From: an uncultured Prevotellaceae bacterium
GTDB lineage: Bacteria > Bacteroidota > Bacteroidia > Bacteroidales > Bacteroidaceae
Reading direction: 5' to 3'
DNA length: 64,000 nucleotides
Assembly: GCA_900315075.1 (NCBI GenBank)
Contig: OMXV01000004.1
Span: 57,445-121,444 of the forward strand
The position numbers and the translations under genes are program-made. The notes under the pieces are model-generated. The model did no database searches, had not been told where the DNA came from, and saw only the letters and a list, made by a program, of their open reading frames with translations. Of the stretch, positions 45,212 through 56,118 are shown piece after piece. Numbering within the stretch: position 1 is the stretch's first letter; each line of letters begins with the position of its first letter.

Positions 45212-45401
45212 GATTGAATGTTTGATGTTAGTAGCTACAGCAGACGGAGAAACGAATGGGGTAAATGTGACGAATGCGCAAATGATAGAAATAGTATTGT
45301 CAGAATTCCTGAAACTCCTGAACTGATGAAACTCCTAAGCAAAAAAACTCAAGTATTTCCTACTGAAATCATCAAAAAAAACTAAAAAAGGTACGAAAAT
45401 C

Positions 45402-45432
45402 TTTGTGGAATCACCATTTTTTCGTACCTTTG
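45402..45432 (+). promoter_or_regulatory. Full Bacteroidetes promoter of rimP-nusA-infB
   Basis: TTTG (45402-45405), 19 bases and TACCTTTG (45425-45432) match the consensus. Transcription would start near 45440, just before a strong hairpin. The upstream part of the gap (45212-45401) holds only degenerate AAACTCCTGAACTGATGAAA-like sequence. Confidence 0.8.
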
Positions 45433-45445
45433 CAGCGTTCAGTGG

Positions 45446-45485
45446 AATGAGGGGCTTGACAAGGCCCCTCATTTTCATTTTTTAT
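45446..45485 (+). terminator. Terminator-like hairpin in the rimP-nusA-infB leader (possible attenuator)
   Basis: AATGAGGGGC (45446-45455) pairs perfectly with GCCCCTCATT (45464-45473), followed by a T-rich run to about 45485. It lies within the first 50 transcribed bases and about 100 bases before rimP, so it would stop most transcripts unless bypassed. Confidence 0.72.
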
Positions 45486-45584
45486 TAGTATTCAACTATC
45501 TTGAGTTGGAGATGAAAAGTAAGGAAGTCTTGCAAACTCCTACATACCCATACTTCAGGGATGTTGAAACATGAAAATAGGTAT

Positions 45585-46052
45585 ATGATAGAGAAAAGCA
45601 TTGTAAAAGAATTAGTAGAGGAATGGCTTAAAGACAAAGACTATTTCCTCGTAAGCATTGAAATCAGCAAAGACAACAAAATTGTGGTGGAAATCGACCA
45701 TGCCGACGGTGTATGGATAGAAGACTGTGTGGAACTTAGCCGCTACATAGAGGAACATCTGGACCGTGACAAAGAGGACTTCGAACTCGAGGTGGGCTCG
45801 GCAGGACTCGGACAACCCTTCAAAGTTTTACAACAATACCTCAACTATATTGGAAAAGAAGTAGAGGTGCTCGATGCTGATGGCAAAAAGACCAAAGGCA
45901 TACTAAAATCCGTCGATGGCAACGAATTCACTGTCACAACACGGCAGAAAGTGAAATTGGAGGGGAAAAAACGCCCAGAATTAATCGACGTGGATAAGAA
46001 TTTTCAAATGGATAAAGTAAAATATACAAAATACATAATCAGTTTCAAATAA
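45585..46052 (+). CDS. rimP: Ribosome maturation factor RimP
   Basis: A 155-residue protein required for 30S subunit assembly. The family sequence is clear: VVEIDHADGVWIEDCVELSR, ELEVGSAGLGQPFKVLQQY and the C-terminal SH3-like part ending YTKYIISFK. ATG 45585 (MIEKSIV) fits the family N-terminus better than ATG 45561. First gene of rimP-nusA-infB, with nusA four bases after the stop. Confidence 0.95.
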   Translation: MIEKSIVKELVEEWLKDKDYFLVSIEISKDNKIVVEIDHADGVWIEDCVELSRYIEEHLDRDKEDFELEVGSAGLGQPFKVLQQYLNYIGKEVEVLDADGKKTKGILKSVDGNEFTVTTRQKVKLEGKKRPELIDVDKNFQMDKVKYTKYIISFK

Positions 46053-46056
46053 AGCT

Positions 46057-47322
46057 ATGGCAGCAAAAAAAGTTTCAGATTCGACACCGAATATGATCGA
46101 GACGTTTAAAGAGTTCAAAGAAAACAAAAACATCGACAGAATGACGCTCGTCAGCGTCCTCGAGGAGAGTTTTCGAAACGTAATCGCAAAAATCTTCGGC
46201 AGTGATGAGAATTTCGACGTTATTGTCAACCCCGACAAAGGTGACTTCGAAATCTACCGCAACCGTATGGTAGTTCCCGATGGTGAAGTCGTGGACCAAA
46301 ACAAGGAAATATCACTTTCCGAGGCACAAAAAATTGATGAAGACTATGAAATCGGAGAGGATGTGAGTGAGCGTGTCGATTTTACCAAATTCGGACGCAG
46401 GGCTATTCTCAACCTCCGACAGACACTCGCCTCAAAAATCCTGGAACTCGAACACGACTCGCTCTACAACAAATACAAAGACCGCGTGGGACAAATCGTC
46501 AGCGGAGAGGTGTATCAGATGTGGAAACGCGAAGTGTTGCTCGTAGATGATGAAAACAACGAACTGATTCTGCCTAAATCTGAGCAGATTCCAGCCGACC
46601 AATACCGTAAGGGCGAAACCATCAGAGCCGTCATCCTGCGTGTGGACAATGAAAACAACAACCCCAAAATCATCCTCTCGCGCACAAGTCCCATGTTCTT
46701 GGAGAGACTACTCGAAGGTGAAGTACCTGAAATCAACGACGGTCTGATTTCCATCAAAAACATTGCACGTATGCCTGGCGAGCGTGCAAAGGTGGCTGTC
46801 GAGAGTTACGACGAGCGAATCGACCCCGTCGGAGCCTGCGTAGGTGTGAAAGGAAGTCGTGTGCACGGTATTGTGCGCGAGTTATGCAATGAAAATATCG
46901 ATGTCATCAACTACACCTCCAACATCAAACTTTATATCCAGCGAGCACTAAGCCCTGCCAAGGTGTCAAGCATCAACATCGACGAAGAAAACAAGAAGGC
47001 TGAGGTTTATCTTAAACCCGAAGAGGTGTCATTAGCCATTGGGCGCGGCGGACTCAACATCAAACTTGCATCTATGCTTACAGGATACACCATCGACGTC
47101 TTCCGTGAATTGGAAGAGGAGGAAGCTGAGGAGGACATCTACCTCGATGAGTTTGCCGACGAAATTGACCAATGGGTCATCGATTCTATCAAGCGACTTG
47201 GCATCGACACAGCCAAAGGTGTGCTTAACGCACCCCGTGAGATGCTCGTGGAAAAGGCCGACCTGGAAGAGGAGACGGTTGATAATGTCCTGAGAATACT
47301 CAAGGCTGAATTTGAAAACTGA
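46057..47322 (+). CDS. nusA: Transcription termination/antitermination factor NusA
   Basis: A 421-residue protein: N-terminal polymerase-binding domain (about 1-130), S1 domain (about 140-205, [20 protein letters not shown]), KH domains with [14 protein letters not shown] and [17 protein letters not shown], then a short acidic C-terminus. It lacks long C-terminal AR repeats, as usual outside proteobacteria. Its position next to a leader hairpin makes autoregulation by NusA plausible. Confidence 0.96.
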   Translation: MAAKKVSDSTPNMIETFKEFKENKNIDRMTLVSVLEESFRNVIAKIFGSDENFDVIVNPDKGDFEIYRNRMVVPDGEVVDQNKEISLSEAQKIDEDYEIGEDVSERVDFTKFGRRAILNLRQTLASKILELEHDSLYNKYKDRVGQIVSGEVYQMWKREVLLVDDENNELILPKSEQIPADQYRKGETIRAVILRVDNENNNPKIILSRTSPMFLERLLEGEVPEINDGLISIKNIARMPGERAKVAVESYDERIDPVGACVGVKGSRVHGIVRELCNENIDVINYTSNIKLYIQRALSPAKVSSINIDEENKKAEVYLKPEEVSLAIGRGGLNIKLASMLTGYTIDVFRELEEEEAEEDIYLDEFADEIDQWVIDSIKRLGIDTAKGVLNAPREMLVEKADLEEETVDNVLRILKAEFEN

Positions 47323-47353
47323 TAACAACAAAAGAATACACATTATAAATAGA

Positions 47354-50317
47354 ATGGCCATAAGATTAAGTAAAGCAATCAAAGAATTTAGCATAGGACT
47401 GCAGACCGCAGTAGAATTCCTGGAGAAACGTGCGCATTTAGGAGAAGTGAAGAGTGATCCTAACTTTAAACTCAATGATGCACAATATGAAGCACTTGCC
47501 GAGGGATTCAAAAGCGATAAAGAGGCCAGAAGTCAGGTGGACTTATTCCAGCAGAAAAGGCCAAAGGAAAAGAAGCGGGAGCCAGAAAGCTTCCGGGCTG
47601 AGACTTTGCTCGAATCCAGCAGGACACAATACAAACCTGTCGGAAAAATCGATCTGGATAGCCTGAAACGTCCGGCAGCAAAACCAGCACCTGCTACTTC
47701 TGTAAAAGAGGAAAAGGTTGAGAAACCTACAGAACCGGTGAAAACCATCGAGAAAGAAACTCCCGCCAAGACGGAAGCACCTGAAGGTCAGGCCACACAA
47801 AAGGTAGAGACTCCACAAGAGGTAAAACCTGCCGTAGAGGCACCAAAGGCACCAGAAAAGCCTGAGCCAAAAATTGTGGAAGAGCAGCCAAAAGTGCAGG
47901 AAGCTCCAAAAGTAGAAAAAGTCGAAATAGTCGAAGAGGAGAAACCAATAGAGGTTGAGGTTCATAACGAGGTGGAATCACCTAAGCCCGCTGTCGAACC
48001 ACAGCCTGTGGAAACCCCTGTTGAACCTGCTCCTGAAGAGCCAAAATCAGAGGAGAAAAAACTCTTTACACTGAAAAGCGAGCAAAAGAATGCCCCCAAG
48101 GTAAACGTTTTGGGTAAAATCGACCTTAGCAGTATCAACCAAAGTACGCGTCCCAAGAAAAAGACCAAAGAGGAAAAGCGTAAAGAAAGAGAGGAAAAAG
48201 CCCAGCAACAGCATGGCGGTTCTCAAAATGGTGAAAAGAAAAAGCGCGTTCGTATCAACAAGGAGCGCGTTGATATCAATGCTGCAAGTCAGAACAACAG
48301 CTCAGCACCCAACAACAACAATAATAACAACAACAATAACAATCAAGGCGGTGGCGGCAAGAACAAGAGCAAGAAAGAGCGTAACCGCAAGCGCAACCAG
48401 CGCCCCTTGGAGGTAAACGAAGAAGATGTAGCACGTCAGGTAAAAGAGACGTTGGCACGCCTCACCACCAAGAACCAAAACAAGAAGGGTGCCAAGTACC
48501 GCAAAGAGAAGCGTGAAGCCGTGCAGGAGAAACTGCAGGAAGAGCGCCGAGAGCAGAACGCCGAGAGCAAGACTCTGAAACTCACCGAGTTCGTGACTGT
48601 CAGCGAACTGGCTACGATGATGAATGTGGCTGTGACGCAGGTGATTGGCACATGTATGAGCATCGGTATCATGGTAAGTATCAACCAGCGTCTTGACGCC
48701 GAGACCATCAATATCGTTGCCGATGAGTTTGGATTCAAGACGGAATATGTGAGCGCCGAGGTTCAAAACGCAATCACCGAGGAAGAGGACGACGAAAACG
48801 ACCTCGTACCACGTGCACCCATTGTAACAGTAATGGGTCATGTCGATCACGGTAAGACTTCGTTGCTCGATCATATCCGCAACACCAACGTGATTGCCGG
48901 TGAGGCTGGTGGTATCACACAGCACATCGGTGCCTATAACGTGGAATTGAAAGATGGACGACAGATTACCTTCCTCGATACTCCAGGTCATGAGGCATTC
49001 ACCGCTATGCGTGCTCGTGGTGCTCAAGTTACCGATATCGCCATTATCATTATCGCAGCCGACGATAGTGTGATGCCCACCACCAAGGAGGCTATCGCTC
49101 ATGCTCAGGCCGCCAATGTGCCAATGGTATTTGCTATCAACAAAATCGACAAACCAGGTGCAAATCCTGACAAAATCCGTGAAGACCTTGCCAATATGAA
49201 TCTCTTGGTGGAAGACTGGGGTGGAAAATACCAGTGCCAGGAAATCTCTGCCAAGAAAGGCATAGGAGTGGATGAACTATTGGAGAAGGTGCTTTTGGAG
49301 GCTGAGATGCTTGAACTAAAAGCCAATCCCAACCGCAAGGCTACAGGTTCTATCATTGAGTCATCACTCGACAAAGGGCGCGGATATGTTTCTACAGTAC
49401 TCGTATCCAATGGTACACTCAAGGTGGGTGATATCGTGGTGGCAGGAACAAGTTATGGACGTATCAAAGCCATGTTCAACGAGCGTAACCAGCGTATAGA
49501 TGAAGCAGGACCCGCAGAGCCAGCTATCATACTGGGACTCAATGGAGCGCCCACGGCAGGCGACTCCTTCCATGTCATGCCAACAGAGCAGGAAGCACGC
49601 GATATTACTAATAAGCGTCTGCAGTTGCAGCGTGAACAGGGCTTACGTACCCATAAGAAGTTTGGATTGGACGAACTCTCACATCGTATCGCATTGGGTG
49701 AGTTCCATGAGTTGAACATCATCGTCAAAGGTGACACCGATGGCTCAATCGAGGCTCTCAGCGACTCGTTCATCAAACTCTCTACCGAGAAGGTGCAAGT
49801 CAATGTCATCAACAAGGCTGTAGGACAAATCTCAGAAAACGACGTCATGCTTGCAAGTGCATCGCATGCCATCATCGTGGGATTCCAGGTGCGCCCGTCA
49901 AGCGAGGCACGCAAACTGGCCGAGCGCGAAGGTGTGGAAATCAATACTTACTCCATCATCTACGATGCTATCGACGAGGTGCGTTCCACCATGGAGGGTA
50001 TGCTCGACAAGGTGAAGAAGGAAATCATCACTGGAGAGATTGAGGTGAAACAAGTGTTCAAAATCTCAAAGGTGGGTACCGTGGCAGGTGGATTGGTCAT
50101 CGAAGGCAAGGTGCACAACAAAGACAAAGCACGTGTGGTGCGCGATGGTATCGTCATCCACACTGCCAACATCGATGCCCTCAAACGCTATAAGGATGAT
50201 GCCAAAGAGGTGGCTACCGGACTGGAATGCGGTATCTCGCTTGTCAATTTCAATGACATCCAGACTGGCGACATCATCGAAACCTTCATGGAAATCGAGG
50301 TACAGCAGAAGTTGTAA
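47354..50317 (+). CDS. infB: Translation initiation factor IF-2
   Basis: A 987-residue GTPase. The N-terminus [20 protein letters not shown] fits ATG 47354, the start used in this family, better than ATG 47312 that overlaps nusA. A long low-complexity part (about residues 70-370) is rich in Pro, Glu, Lys and includes an Asn run before QGGGG. The G domain begins near 494 with [14 protein letters not shown], then DTPGHEAF and INKIDKPG; domains II to IV follow. It brings initiator tRNA to the 30S subunit. A 26-base-pair hairpin follows the gene. Confidence 0.96.
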   Translation: MAIRLSKAIKEFSIGLQTAVEFLEKRAHLGEVKSDPNFKLNDAQYEALAEGFKSDKEARSQVDLFQQKRPKEKKREPESFRAETLLESSRTQYKPVGKIDLDSLKRPAAKPAPATSVKEEKVEKPTEPVKTIEKETPAKTEAPEGQATQKVETPQEVKPAVEAPKAPEKPEPKIVEEQPKVQEAPKVEKVEIVEEEKPIEVEVHNEVESPKPAVEPQPVETPVEPAPEEPKSEEKKLFTLKSEQKNAPKVNVLGKIDLSSINQSTRPKKKTKEEKRKEREEKAQQQHGGSQNGEKKKRVRINKERVDINAASQNNSSAPNNNNNNNNNNNQGGGGKNKSKKERNRKRNQRPLEVNEEDVARQVKETLARLTTKNQNKKGAKYRKEKREAVQEKLQEERREQNAESKTLKLTEFVTVSELATMMNVAVTQVIGTCMSIGIMVSINQRLDAETINIVADEFGFKTEYVSAEVQNAITEEEDDENDLVPRAPIVTVMGHVDHGKTSLLDHIRNTNVIAGEAGGITQHIGAYNVELKDGRQITFLDTPGHEAFTAMRARGAQVTDIAIIIIAADDSVMPTTKEAIAHAQAANVPMVFAINKIDKPGANPDKIREDLANMNLLVEDWGGKYQCQEISAKKGIGVDELLEKVLLEAEMLELKANPNRKATGSIIESSLDKGRGYVSTVLVSNGTLKVGDIVVAGTSYGRIKAMFNERNQRIDEAGPAEPAIILGLNGAPTAGDSFHVMPTEQEARDITNKRLQLQREQGLRTHKKFGLDELSHRIALGEFHELNIIVKGDTDGSIEALSDSFIKLSTEKVQVNVINKAVGQISENDVMLASASHAIIVGFQVRPSSEARKLAEREGVEINTYSIIYDAIDEVRSTMEGMLDKVKKEIITGEIEVKQVFKISKVGTVAGGLVIEGKVHNKDKARVVRDGIVIHTANIDALKRYKDDAKEVATGLECGISLVNFNDIQTGDIIETFMEIEVQQKL

Positions 50318-50327
50318 TATCTATGAT

Positions 50328-50410
50328 GTGAGAGGTGAGAAGTAAGAGGTGAGAGATTACTCACAAGAGTAGTAAAACTATTTTCTCACCTCTTATTTCT
50401 TACCTCTCAC
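50328..50410. terminator. Long hairpin made of GAGGTGA-type repeats between infB and sufB
   Basis: Bases 50328-50353 (GTGAGAGGTGAGAAGTAAGA then GGTGAG) pair with 50385-50410 over 26 positions, with only two G-U pairs. The loop is 31 bases. It consists of the same heptamers seen as direct repeats elsewhere, here facing each other. It ends 19 bases before the sufB start and may end infB transcription. Confidence 0.72.
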
Positions 50411-50429
50411 TCCTATTTTACCGAACTGA

Positions 50430-51911
50430 ATGGAACAAGATAAAAACAAAAAAAAAGATAAGGACCAGGAAAAAGAGAAAAATGAGTTCGTAAAACAGGT
50501 GGCTGAACAGAAATATGAATTCGGGTTCACCACCAATGTCCATACCGAAATCATCGAGAAAGGCCTCAATGAGGACGTGGTACGACTTATCTCACAAAAG
50601 AAGGAGGAACCAGAGTGGATGCTCGAATTCCGACTTCGCGCCTTACGATATTGGCAGACGTTGCAACAACCTTCATGGGGACATGTGACATTGCCAAATA
50701 TTGACTATCAGGCTATTTCCTATTATGCAGACCCCATGGCGAAAAAACCTAAGGGCGATGGGAAAATCGACCCAGAGGTGGAGAAGACCTTCGATAAACT
50801 CGGCATTCCCCTTGAAGAGCGATTGGCATTGAGTGGCACCGCTGTCGATGCTATTATGGACTCTGTTTCGGTAAAAACCACCTTTAAGGAAAAACTTGCC
50901 GAAAAAGGTGTCATTTTCTGTTCTATCGGTGAGGCCATTCGCAATCATCCCGACCTGGTACGACAGTATCTGGGCACCGTGGTGCCATACCGTGATAATT
51001 TCTATGCCGCACTCAATAGTGCTGTGTTCAGCGACGGTTCGTTCGTCTATATCCCCAAAGGGGTAAGATGCCCCATGGAACTCAGTTCATATTTCCGCAT
51101 CAATGCCCGCAACACAGGACAGTTTGAACGTACACTTATCATTGCAGATGACGACAGTTATGTCAGCTATTTAGAGGGGTGTACCGCCCCTATGCGCGAT
51201 GAAAACCAACTTCACGCCGCCATCGTCGAGATTATCGTCAACGACCGTGCCGAGGTAAAATACTCTACTGTACAAAACTGGTATCCCGGTGACGAGAATG
51301 GAAAAGGTGGTGTGCTCAACTTGGTAACAAAACGAGGTGAATTAAGGGGAGTCGCTTCAAAGCTCTCCTGGACACAGGTGGAGACAGGTAGTGCTATCAC
51401 ATGGAAATATCCCTCGTGTGTGCTCAAGGGCGACCATTCCCAGGCAGAATTCTATAGTGTCGCTGTCACCAACAATTATCAGGAGGCAGATACAGGAACC
51501 AAGATGATTCATATCGGTAAAGATACGAAATCGACTATCATCTCGAAAGGTATCTCTGCAGGACATTCTCAAAATTCGTATCGTGGACTCGTACGCGCTA
51601 CCTCCAATGCCGACAATGCACGCAACTATAGTAGCTGCGACTCGCTGTTGTTAGGTAGCGACTGCGGAGCTCACACTTTCCCCTATATGGATATCCACAA
51701 CGAGACGGCTATCGTGGAACACGAGGCCACTACCTCGAAAATCAGTGAGGACCAATTGTTCTACTGCAACCAACGTGGCATCCCCACCGAGCAAGCTGTG
51801 GGTCTGATTGTCAACGGCTATGCCAAGGAGGTACTCAACAAATTGCCAATGGAGTTTGCTGTCGAAGCGCAAAAACTCTTGGCTGTATCTCTCGAAGGAA
51901 CGGTGGGGTGA
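50430..51911 (+). CDS. sufB: Fe-S cluster assembly scaffold SufB
   Basis: A 493-residue protein with the SufB core: [40 protein letters not shown] (scaffold Cys region), [18 protein letters not shown] and the C-terminal [16 protein letters not shown]. It forms the SufBC2D complex that builds Fe-S clusters. First gene of sufB-sufC-sufD-sufS. The stop TGA opens a long GTTAGRR repeat array before sufC. Confidence 0.96.
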   Translation: MEQDKNKKKDKDQEKEKNEFVKQVAEQKYEFGFTTNVHTEIIEKGLNEDVVRLISQKKEEPEWMLEFRLRALRYWQTLQQPSWGHVTLPNIDYQAISYYADPMAKKPKGDGKIDPEVEKTFDKLGIPLEERLALSGTAVDAIMDSVSVKTTFKEKLAEKGVIFCSIGEAIRNHPDLVRQYLGTVVPYRDNFYAALNSAVFSDGSFVYIPKGVRCPMELSSYFRINARNTGQFERTLIIADDDSYVSYLEGCTAPMRDENQLHAAIVEIIVNDRAEVKYSTVQNWYPGDENGKGGVLNLVTKRGELRGVASKLSWTQVETGSAITWKYPSCVLKGDHSQAEFYSVAVTNNYQEADTGTKMIHIGKDTKSTIISKGISAGHSQNSYRGLVRATSNADNARNYSSCDSLLLGSDCGAHTFPYMDIHNETAIVEHEATTSKISEDQLFYCNQRGIPTEQAVGLIVNGYAKEVLNKLPMEFAVEAQKLLAVSLEGTVG

Positions 51912-52013
51912 GTTAGAAGTTAGGAGTTGGAAGTTAGGAGTTAGAAGTTAGGAGTTAGAAGTTAGGAGTTAAATTTGGATGTTAGAAGTTAAATTTGGAT
52001 GTTAGGAGTTGGA
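51909..52013. repeat. GTTAGRR heptamer array between sufB and sufC
   Basis: About ten units of GTTAGAA, GTTAGGA or GTTGGAA begin in the sufB stop codon, followed by two copies of GTTAAATTTGGAT. This is the longest array of this family in the window. Confidence 0.85.
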
Positions 52014-52067
52014 CGTGTCATTCTATACCGCAAGAGTGTTGCGGTTTTAAATATCAAATCTTAAGAT

Positions 52068-52820
52068 ATGCTGATAGTTAAGAATCTTCATGCCACTATC
52101 AATGGCAAAGAAATACTCAAAGGTATCAACCTGGAAATCAAGGATGGCGAGACACATGCTATCATGGGGCCTAATGGCTCTGGAAAATCCACCCTCTCGG
52201 CAGTTTTGGTGGGCAATCCTGCCTATGAGGTAACTGAGGGTGAGGCATGGTTTAATGGCAAAAACCTATTGGAGATGAAGCCTGAAGACCGTGCCCATGA
52301 GGGTCTTTTTCTCTCCTTCCAATACCCTGTGGAAATTCCGGGCGTTTCGATGACCAATTTCATGAAAGCAGCCATCAACGAAAAACGCAAGTACATGGGA
52401 CTGGAACCACTCAATGGAGCGGAGTTATTGAAACTCATGCGCGAGAAAAGAAAACTTGTGGAGTTGGATAGCAAACTTGCCAGTCGTTCTGTCAATGAGG
52501 GATTTAGCGGAGGTGAGAAGAAACGCAACGAGATATTCCAGATGGCAATGCTCGAACCACGCCTTGCCATCCTCGACGAGACCGACTCTGGCCTCGATGT
52601 GGATGCAATGCGTATCGTGGCTGAGGGTGTCAACAAGATGCACACACCCGAGACTTCCTTCATCGTCATCACTCACTATGAACGACTACTCGATATGATA
52701 CGCCCCGACGTAGTGCATGTGCTCTATCAGGGACGTATTGTGAAAACCTCTGGGCCGGAATTGGCGAAGGAAATAGAGGCCAGGGGCTATGACTGGATAA
52801 AGAACGAAGCCCATGAGTAG
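52068..52820 (+). CDS. sufC: Fe-S assembly ATPase SufC
   Basis: A 250-residue ABC-type ATPase: Walker A GPNGSGKST, Q-loop FLSFQYPVEIPG, signature FSGGEKKRNEI, Walker B LAILDETDSGLDVDAM, and a final switch His in VITHYERL. It drives the SufBC2D complex. The stop overlaps the sufD start by eight bases. Confidence 0.97.
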   Translation: MLIVKNLHATINGKEILKGINLEIKDGETHAIMGPNGSGKSTLSAVLVGNPAYEVTEGEAWFNGKNLLEMKPEDRAHEGLFLSFQYPVEIPGVSMTNFMKAAINEKRKYMGLEPLNGAELLKLMREKRKLVELDSKLASRSVNEGFSGGEKKRNEIFQMAMLEPRLAILDETDSGLDVDAMRIVAEGVNKMHTPETSFIVITHYERLLDMIRPDVVHVLYQGRIVKTSGPELAKEIEARGYDWIKNEAHE

Positions 52821-54156
52821 CGAGAAACAATATATTGACCTCTATGAGCAGTGCCGTGAAATGATATGCCAGCACGCTGCCGAGGTGATGAACAACGTGC
52901 GTGAGCAGGCTTTGGAGCATCTTCGCAGTCACGGCTTTCCCTCAAAAAAGGTGGAACGCTACAAATACACTGATATCCAGCAGCTGTTTGCACCTGATTA
53001 CGGCCTCAACCTCAATCGTCTGGAAATACCCGTCAATCCCTACGATGCATTCCGATGCGATGTCCCCAACTTGAGTACATCGCTGTATTTCGTGGTCAAC
53101 GATGCTTTCTACACTAAGTCGACACCAAAGGGGAAACTGCCCGAAGGGGTGGTTATCAACTCATTGCGGAAGGTGGCTCATGGTAATCCCGAATTGATTG
53201 CACCCTACTATGCCACATTGGCAAAGACTGACGACGACAGTGTAACGGCACTCAACACTCTCCTGGCACAGGATGGACTTTTCGTCTATATACCAAAGAA
53301 CGTGGTGGTCGATAGAGCCATACAAGTCATCAATATTCTTCGGGCTGATGTGGATTTGATGGTCAACCGACGAGTACTCATTATCCTTGAAGAGGGGGCA
53401 GAGGCAAAACTGCTCTTCTGTGACCATGCTGCTGACGACCGTAAGTTTTTAGGTACGCAGGTGGTAGAGGCTTTTGTAGGCGAGAATGCCTCACTCGACC
53501 TCTATTGTCTGGAGGAGACACACTACAAGAATGTCATTGTCAACAACACATACATAGAGCAAAAAGCCAATAGCCGTGTCAATCATAATATGATTACCCT
53601 ACATAATGGCATCACTCGCAACCGTACCGACCTTTTGTTCTGTGGTGAAGGGGCAGAATGCTGGCTCAATGGCTGTGTCATTTCTGATAAAACACAACAT
53701 GTGGACAACAATACGCTCATCGACCACCAAGTGGGGCATTGTACCAGCCATGAATTGTATAAGTATGTACTCGACGATGAATCGACAGGAGCTTTCGCCG
53801 GGCGTGTGCTCGTACGGCATGGGGCACAACAGACGACATCCGAGGAAGTGAATCAAAACCTCTGTGCCACCCGCAAAGCCAGAATGTTTACCCAGCCAAT
53901 GCTCGAAATATATGCCGACGATGTGAAATGCTCACATGGAAGCACTGTGGGACAACTCAATGACGCCGCACTCTTCTATATGCAGCAACGTGGCATCAGC
54001 CGTAAGGAAGCACGGCTACTCCTCCAGAACGCCTTTGTCAACGAAGTTATCGACAAGATACAGCTCCTCCCACTGCGCGACCGACTCCACTATCTGGTGG
54101 AAAAACGTTTCCGTGGCGAACTGAGTAAATGCGAGGGTTGCAAGCTTTGTAAATGA
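52813..54156 (+). CDS. sufD: Fe-S assembly protein SufD
   Basis: A 447-residue SufB paralogue with VYIPKNVVVDRAIQVINIL in the middle and the C-terminal core DDVKCSHGSTVGQLNDAALF then YMQQRGISRKEARLLLQNAF. It pairs with SufB in the SufBC2D scaffold. It starts inside the sufC stop region, and ends with a small Cys-rich tail (KCEGCKLCK) seen in some family members. Confidence 0.95.
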   Translation: MSSEKQYIDLYEQCREMICQHAAEVMNNVREQALEHLRSHGFPSKKVERYKYTDIQQLFAPDYGLNLNRLEIPVNPYDAFRCDVPNLSTSLYFVVNDAFYTKSTPKGKLPEGVVINSLRKVAHGNPELIAPYYATLAKTDDDSVTALNTLLAQDGLFVYIPKNVVVDRAIQVINILRADVDLMVNRRVLIILEEGAEAKLLFCDHAADDRKFLGTQVVEAFVGENASLDLYCLEETHYKNVIVNNTYIEQKANSRVNHNMITLHNGITRNRTDLLFCGEGAECWLNGCVISDKTQHVDNNTLIDHQVGHCTSHELYKYVLDDESTGAFAGRVLVRHGAQQTTSEEVNQNLCATRKARMFTQPMLEIYADDVKCSHGSTVGQLNDAALFYMQQRGISRKEARLLLQNAFVNEVIDKIQLLPLRDRLHYLVEKRFRGELSKCEGCKLCK

Positions 54157-54171
54157 TAGATTGGAACAACA

Positions 54172-54204
54172 ATTACCTTGTCAACTCGTCAACTAAAAGA
54201 TAAA
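54172..54204. repeat. Octamer repeat before sufS
   Basis: CTTGTCAACTCGTCAACTAAAAG belongs to the TTGTCAAC family and ends five bases before the sufS ATG. An in-frame TTG inside it (54178) is not the likely start. Confidence 0.65.
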
Positions 54205-55416
54205 ATGAATATAGACCAGATAAGAAACGATTTTCCCATATTGTCAAGAACAGTGTACGACCGTCCACTTGTCTATCTCGACAATGCTGCGACCACACAA
54301 AAACCACTTTGTGTGCTTGATGCCATGCGCAATGAGTATCTCAATGTGAATGCCAATGTGCACCGTGGTGTGCATTATCTCTCACAGCAGGCTACCGACC
54401 TTCATGAGGCTGCACGAGAAAAGATGCGGCAGTTTCTCAACGCTTCACGCACAGAGGAAATCGTTTTCACACGCGGCACCACCGAGGCCATCAATTTAGT
54501 GGCAAGTTCATTTGTCGATGCTTTTATGACAGAGGGCGACGAGGTCATCATCTCTACCATGGAACATCACTCCAATATCGTTCCCTGGCAGTTGCAAGCA
54601 GCTCGCAAAGGTATTGCCATCAAAGTGATACCCATTAATGAGCGGGGCGAATTACAAATGGATGAGTATGAGCGGCTATTCTCTGAGCGTACCCGTATCG
54701 TGAGTGTTGCACATGTAAGTAATGTTTTGGGCACGGTGAATCCTGTGGCCGACATTGTACGCATTGCTCACGAGCATAATGTGCCTGTGCTCATCGACGC
54801 GGCACAAAGTGCGCCCCATTTCCCTATCGATGTGCAGGCTCTCGACTGCGATTTCCTGGCGCTGAGCGGACATAAAATGTATGGGCCTACTGGCATCGGT
54901 GTACTCTATGGCAAAGAGGATTGGCTCGACCGACTACCGCCATATCAGGGTGGAGGAGAAATGATTGAGAGCGTGACCTTCGAAAAGACGGTCTTTGAAC
55001 GGCTGCCTTTCAAGTTTGAGGCTGGTACACCCGACTATGTCGCCTCGCATGGTCTTGCCACCGCCATCGACTATATCACTAAAATCGGTCTCGACAATAT
55101 CAGCACCCACGAACACGAATTGACCAATTACTGTATGCAGCGGATGGAAGAAATTGAGGGCATTCGCCTCTTTGGAACTGCTCCCGGAAAAGATGCAGTG
55201 GTGAGTTTCCTCGTTGGCGACATCCATCACTTGGATATGGGAACACTGCTCGACCGTCTTGGTATTGCGGTGCGAACTGGACATCATTGCGCTCAACCTC
55301 TTATGGACCGTCTGGGCATCTTAGGCACTGTGAGGGCATCCTTTGCTCTCTACAATACTCATGATGAGATTGACGCGCTGATAGAAGGTATCAAACGTGT
55401 AAGCAGAATGTTCTGA
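54205..55416 (+). CDS. sufS: SufS-type cysteine desulfurase
   Basis: A 403-residue PLP enzyme that takes sulfur from cysteine for the Suf system. Visible motifs are [43 protein letters not shown], the PLP Lys in [16 protein letters not shown] and the active-site Cys in [16 protein letters not shown], which follows the class II pattern. Last gene of the suf set; rnhB starts one base after the stop. Confidence 0.96.
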   Translation: MNIDQIRNDFPILSRTVYDRPLVYLDNAATTQKPLCVLDAMRNEYLNVNANVHRGVHYLSQQATDLHEAAREKMRQFLNASRTEEIVFTRGTTEAINLVASSFVDAFMTEGDEVIISTMEHHSNIVPWQLQAARKGIAIKVIPINERGELQMDEYERLFSERTRIVSVAHVSNVLGTVNPVADIVRIAHEHNVPVLIDAAQSAPHFPIDVQALDCDFLALSGHKMYGPTGIGVLYGKEDWLDRLPPYQGGGEMIESVTFEKTVFERLPFKFEAGTPDYVASHGLATAIDYITKIGLDNISTHEHELTNYCMQRMEEIEGIRLFGTAPGKDAVVSFLVGDIHHLDMGTLLDRLGIAVRTGHHCAQPLMDRLGILGTVRASFALYNTHDEIDALIEGIKRVSRMF

Positions 55417-55417
55417 T

Positions 55418-56035
55418 ATGCTGAAAAGTCATTTTTATGAAGGTCTGGTAGAGGCAGGCTGCGATGAGGCAGGCCGTGGATGTCTTGCAGGCAGTGTCTA
55501 TGCGGCTGCAGTCATCTTGCCACCCGACTATGAGAATGCCGACCTCAACGACTCGAAACAACTCACAGAGCATCGGCGTTATGCACTCCGTGAGGTCATT
55601 GAGCATGATGCCGTGGCATGGGCAGTGGGTGTCGTCACTCCCGAGGAAATCGACCGTATTAATATTCTGCGTGCTTCTTTTTTGGCTATGCACCGTGCTT
55701 TGGACCAATTGCAAGTGCGCCCTGAGGCTATCATTATCGATGGCAACCGCTTCACGCCTTATCATTCACTGCCATTCACCACTATCGTGAAAGGCGATGG
55801 CAAATATCTCTCTATTGCCGCTGCCAGCATTCTCGCCAAAACCTACCGCGACGATTATATGAATCGTTTGGCAGAGGAGTTTCCTCAATACGACTGGCAG
55901 GGCAACAAGGGTTACCCCACAAAGAAACACCGTGAGGCCATTCGGCAATATGGCATCACGCCCTACCATCGACGCAGTTATAATCTGCTTGGCGATGGAC
56001 AACTCATGCTGCAATTTGAGGAAGGCGACAAGTAA
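55418..56035 (+). CDS. rnhB: Ribonuclease HII
   Basis: A 205-residue enzyme that cuts RNA in RNA-DNA hybrids, including single ribonucleotides in DNA. Catalytic acids lie in [20 protein letters not shown] (Asp, Glu) and IIIDGNRF, with the C-terminal [20 protein letters not shown]. It begins one base after sufS and is probably cotranscribed with it. Confidence 0.96.
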   Translation: MLKSHFYEGLVEAGCDEAGRGCLAGSVYAAAVILPPDYENADLNDSKQLTEHRRYALREVIEHDAVAWAVGVVTPEEIDRINILRASFLAMHRALDQLQVRPEAIIIDGNRFTPYHSLPFTTIVKGDGKYLSIAAASILAKTYRDDYMNRLAEEFPQYDWQGNKGYPTKKHREAIRQYGITPYHRRSYNLLGDGQLMLQFEEGDK

Positions 56036-56062
56036 TCAGGTGATCCATAATAGATGATAGTA

Positions 56063-56116
56063 TTTTCTCATGACAAGAGGGTGTGTCGATTGACGCACCC
56101 TCTTGTCATGAGAAAA
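56063..56116. terminator. Strong bidirectional terminator
   Basis: A 23-base-pair stem (56063-56085 with 56094-56116), one G-T pair, loop TCGATTGA. The left arm starts with TTTT and the right arm ends in AAAA, so it works both for rnhB (plus) and the convergent GH31 gene (minus), whose stop is at 56119. Confidence 0.9.
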
Positions 56117-56118
56117 GC

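Noticed and set aside
48302-49102. A 266-codon open frame on the minus strand inside infB
   Set aside because: It is the complement of well-matched IF-2 G-domain codons, with no motif of its own, no promoter and no gene-like start. It is a shadow of infB.
51909-52013. Possible phase-variation repeat controlling sufC
   Set aside because: The units are degenerate and lie outside the coding frame and away from a promoter box; sufB-sufC are essential-type genes, for which phase variation is unlikely.
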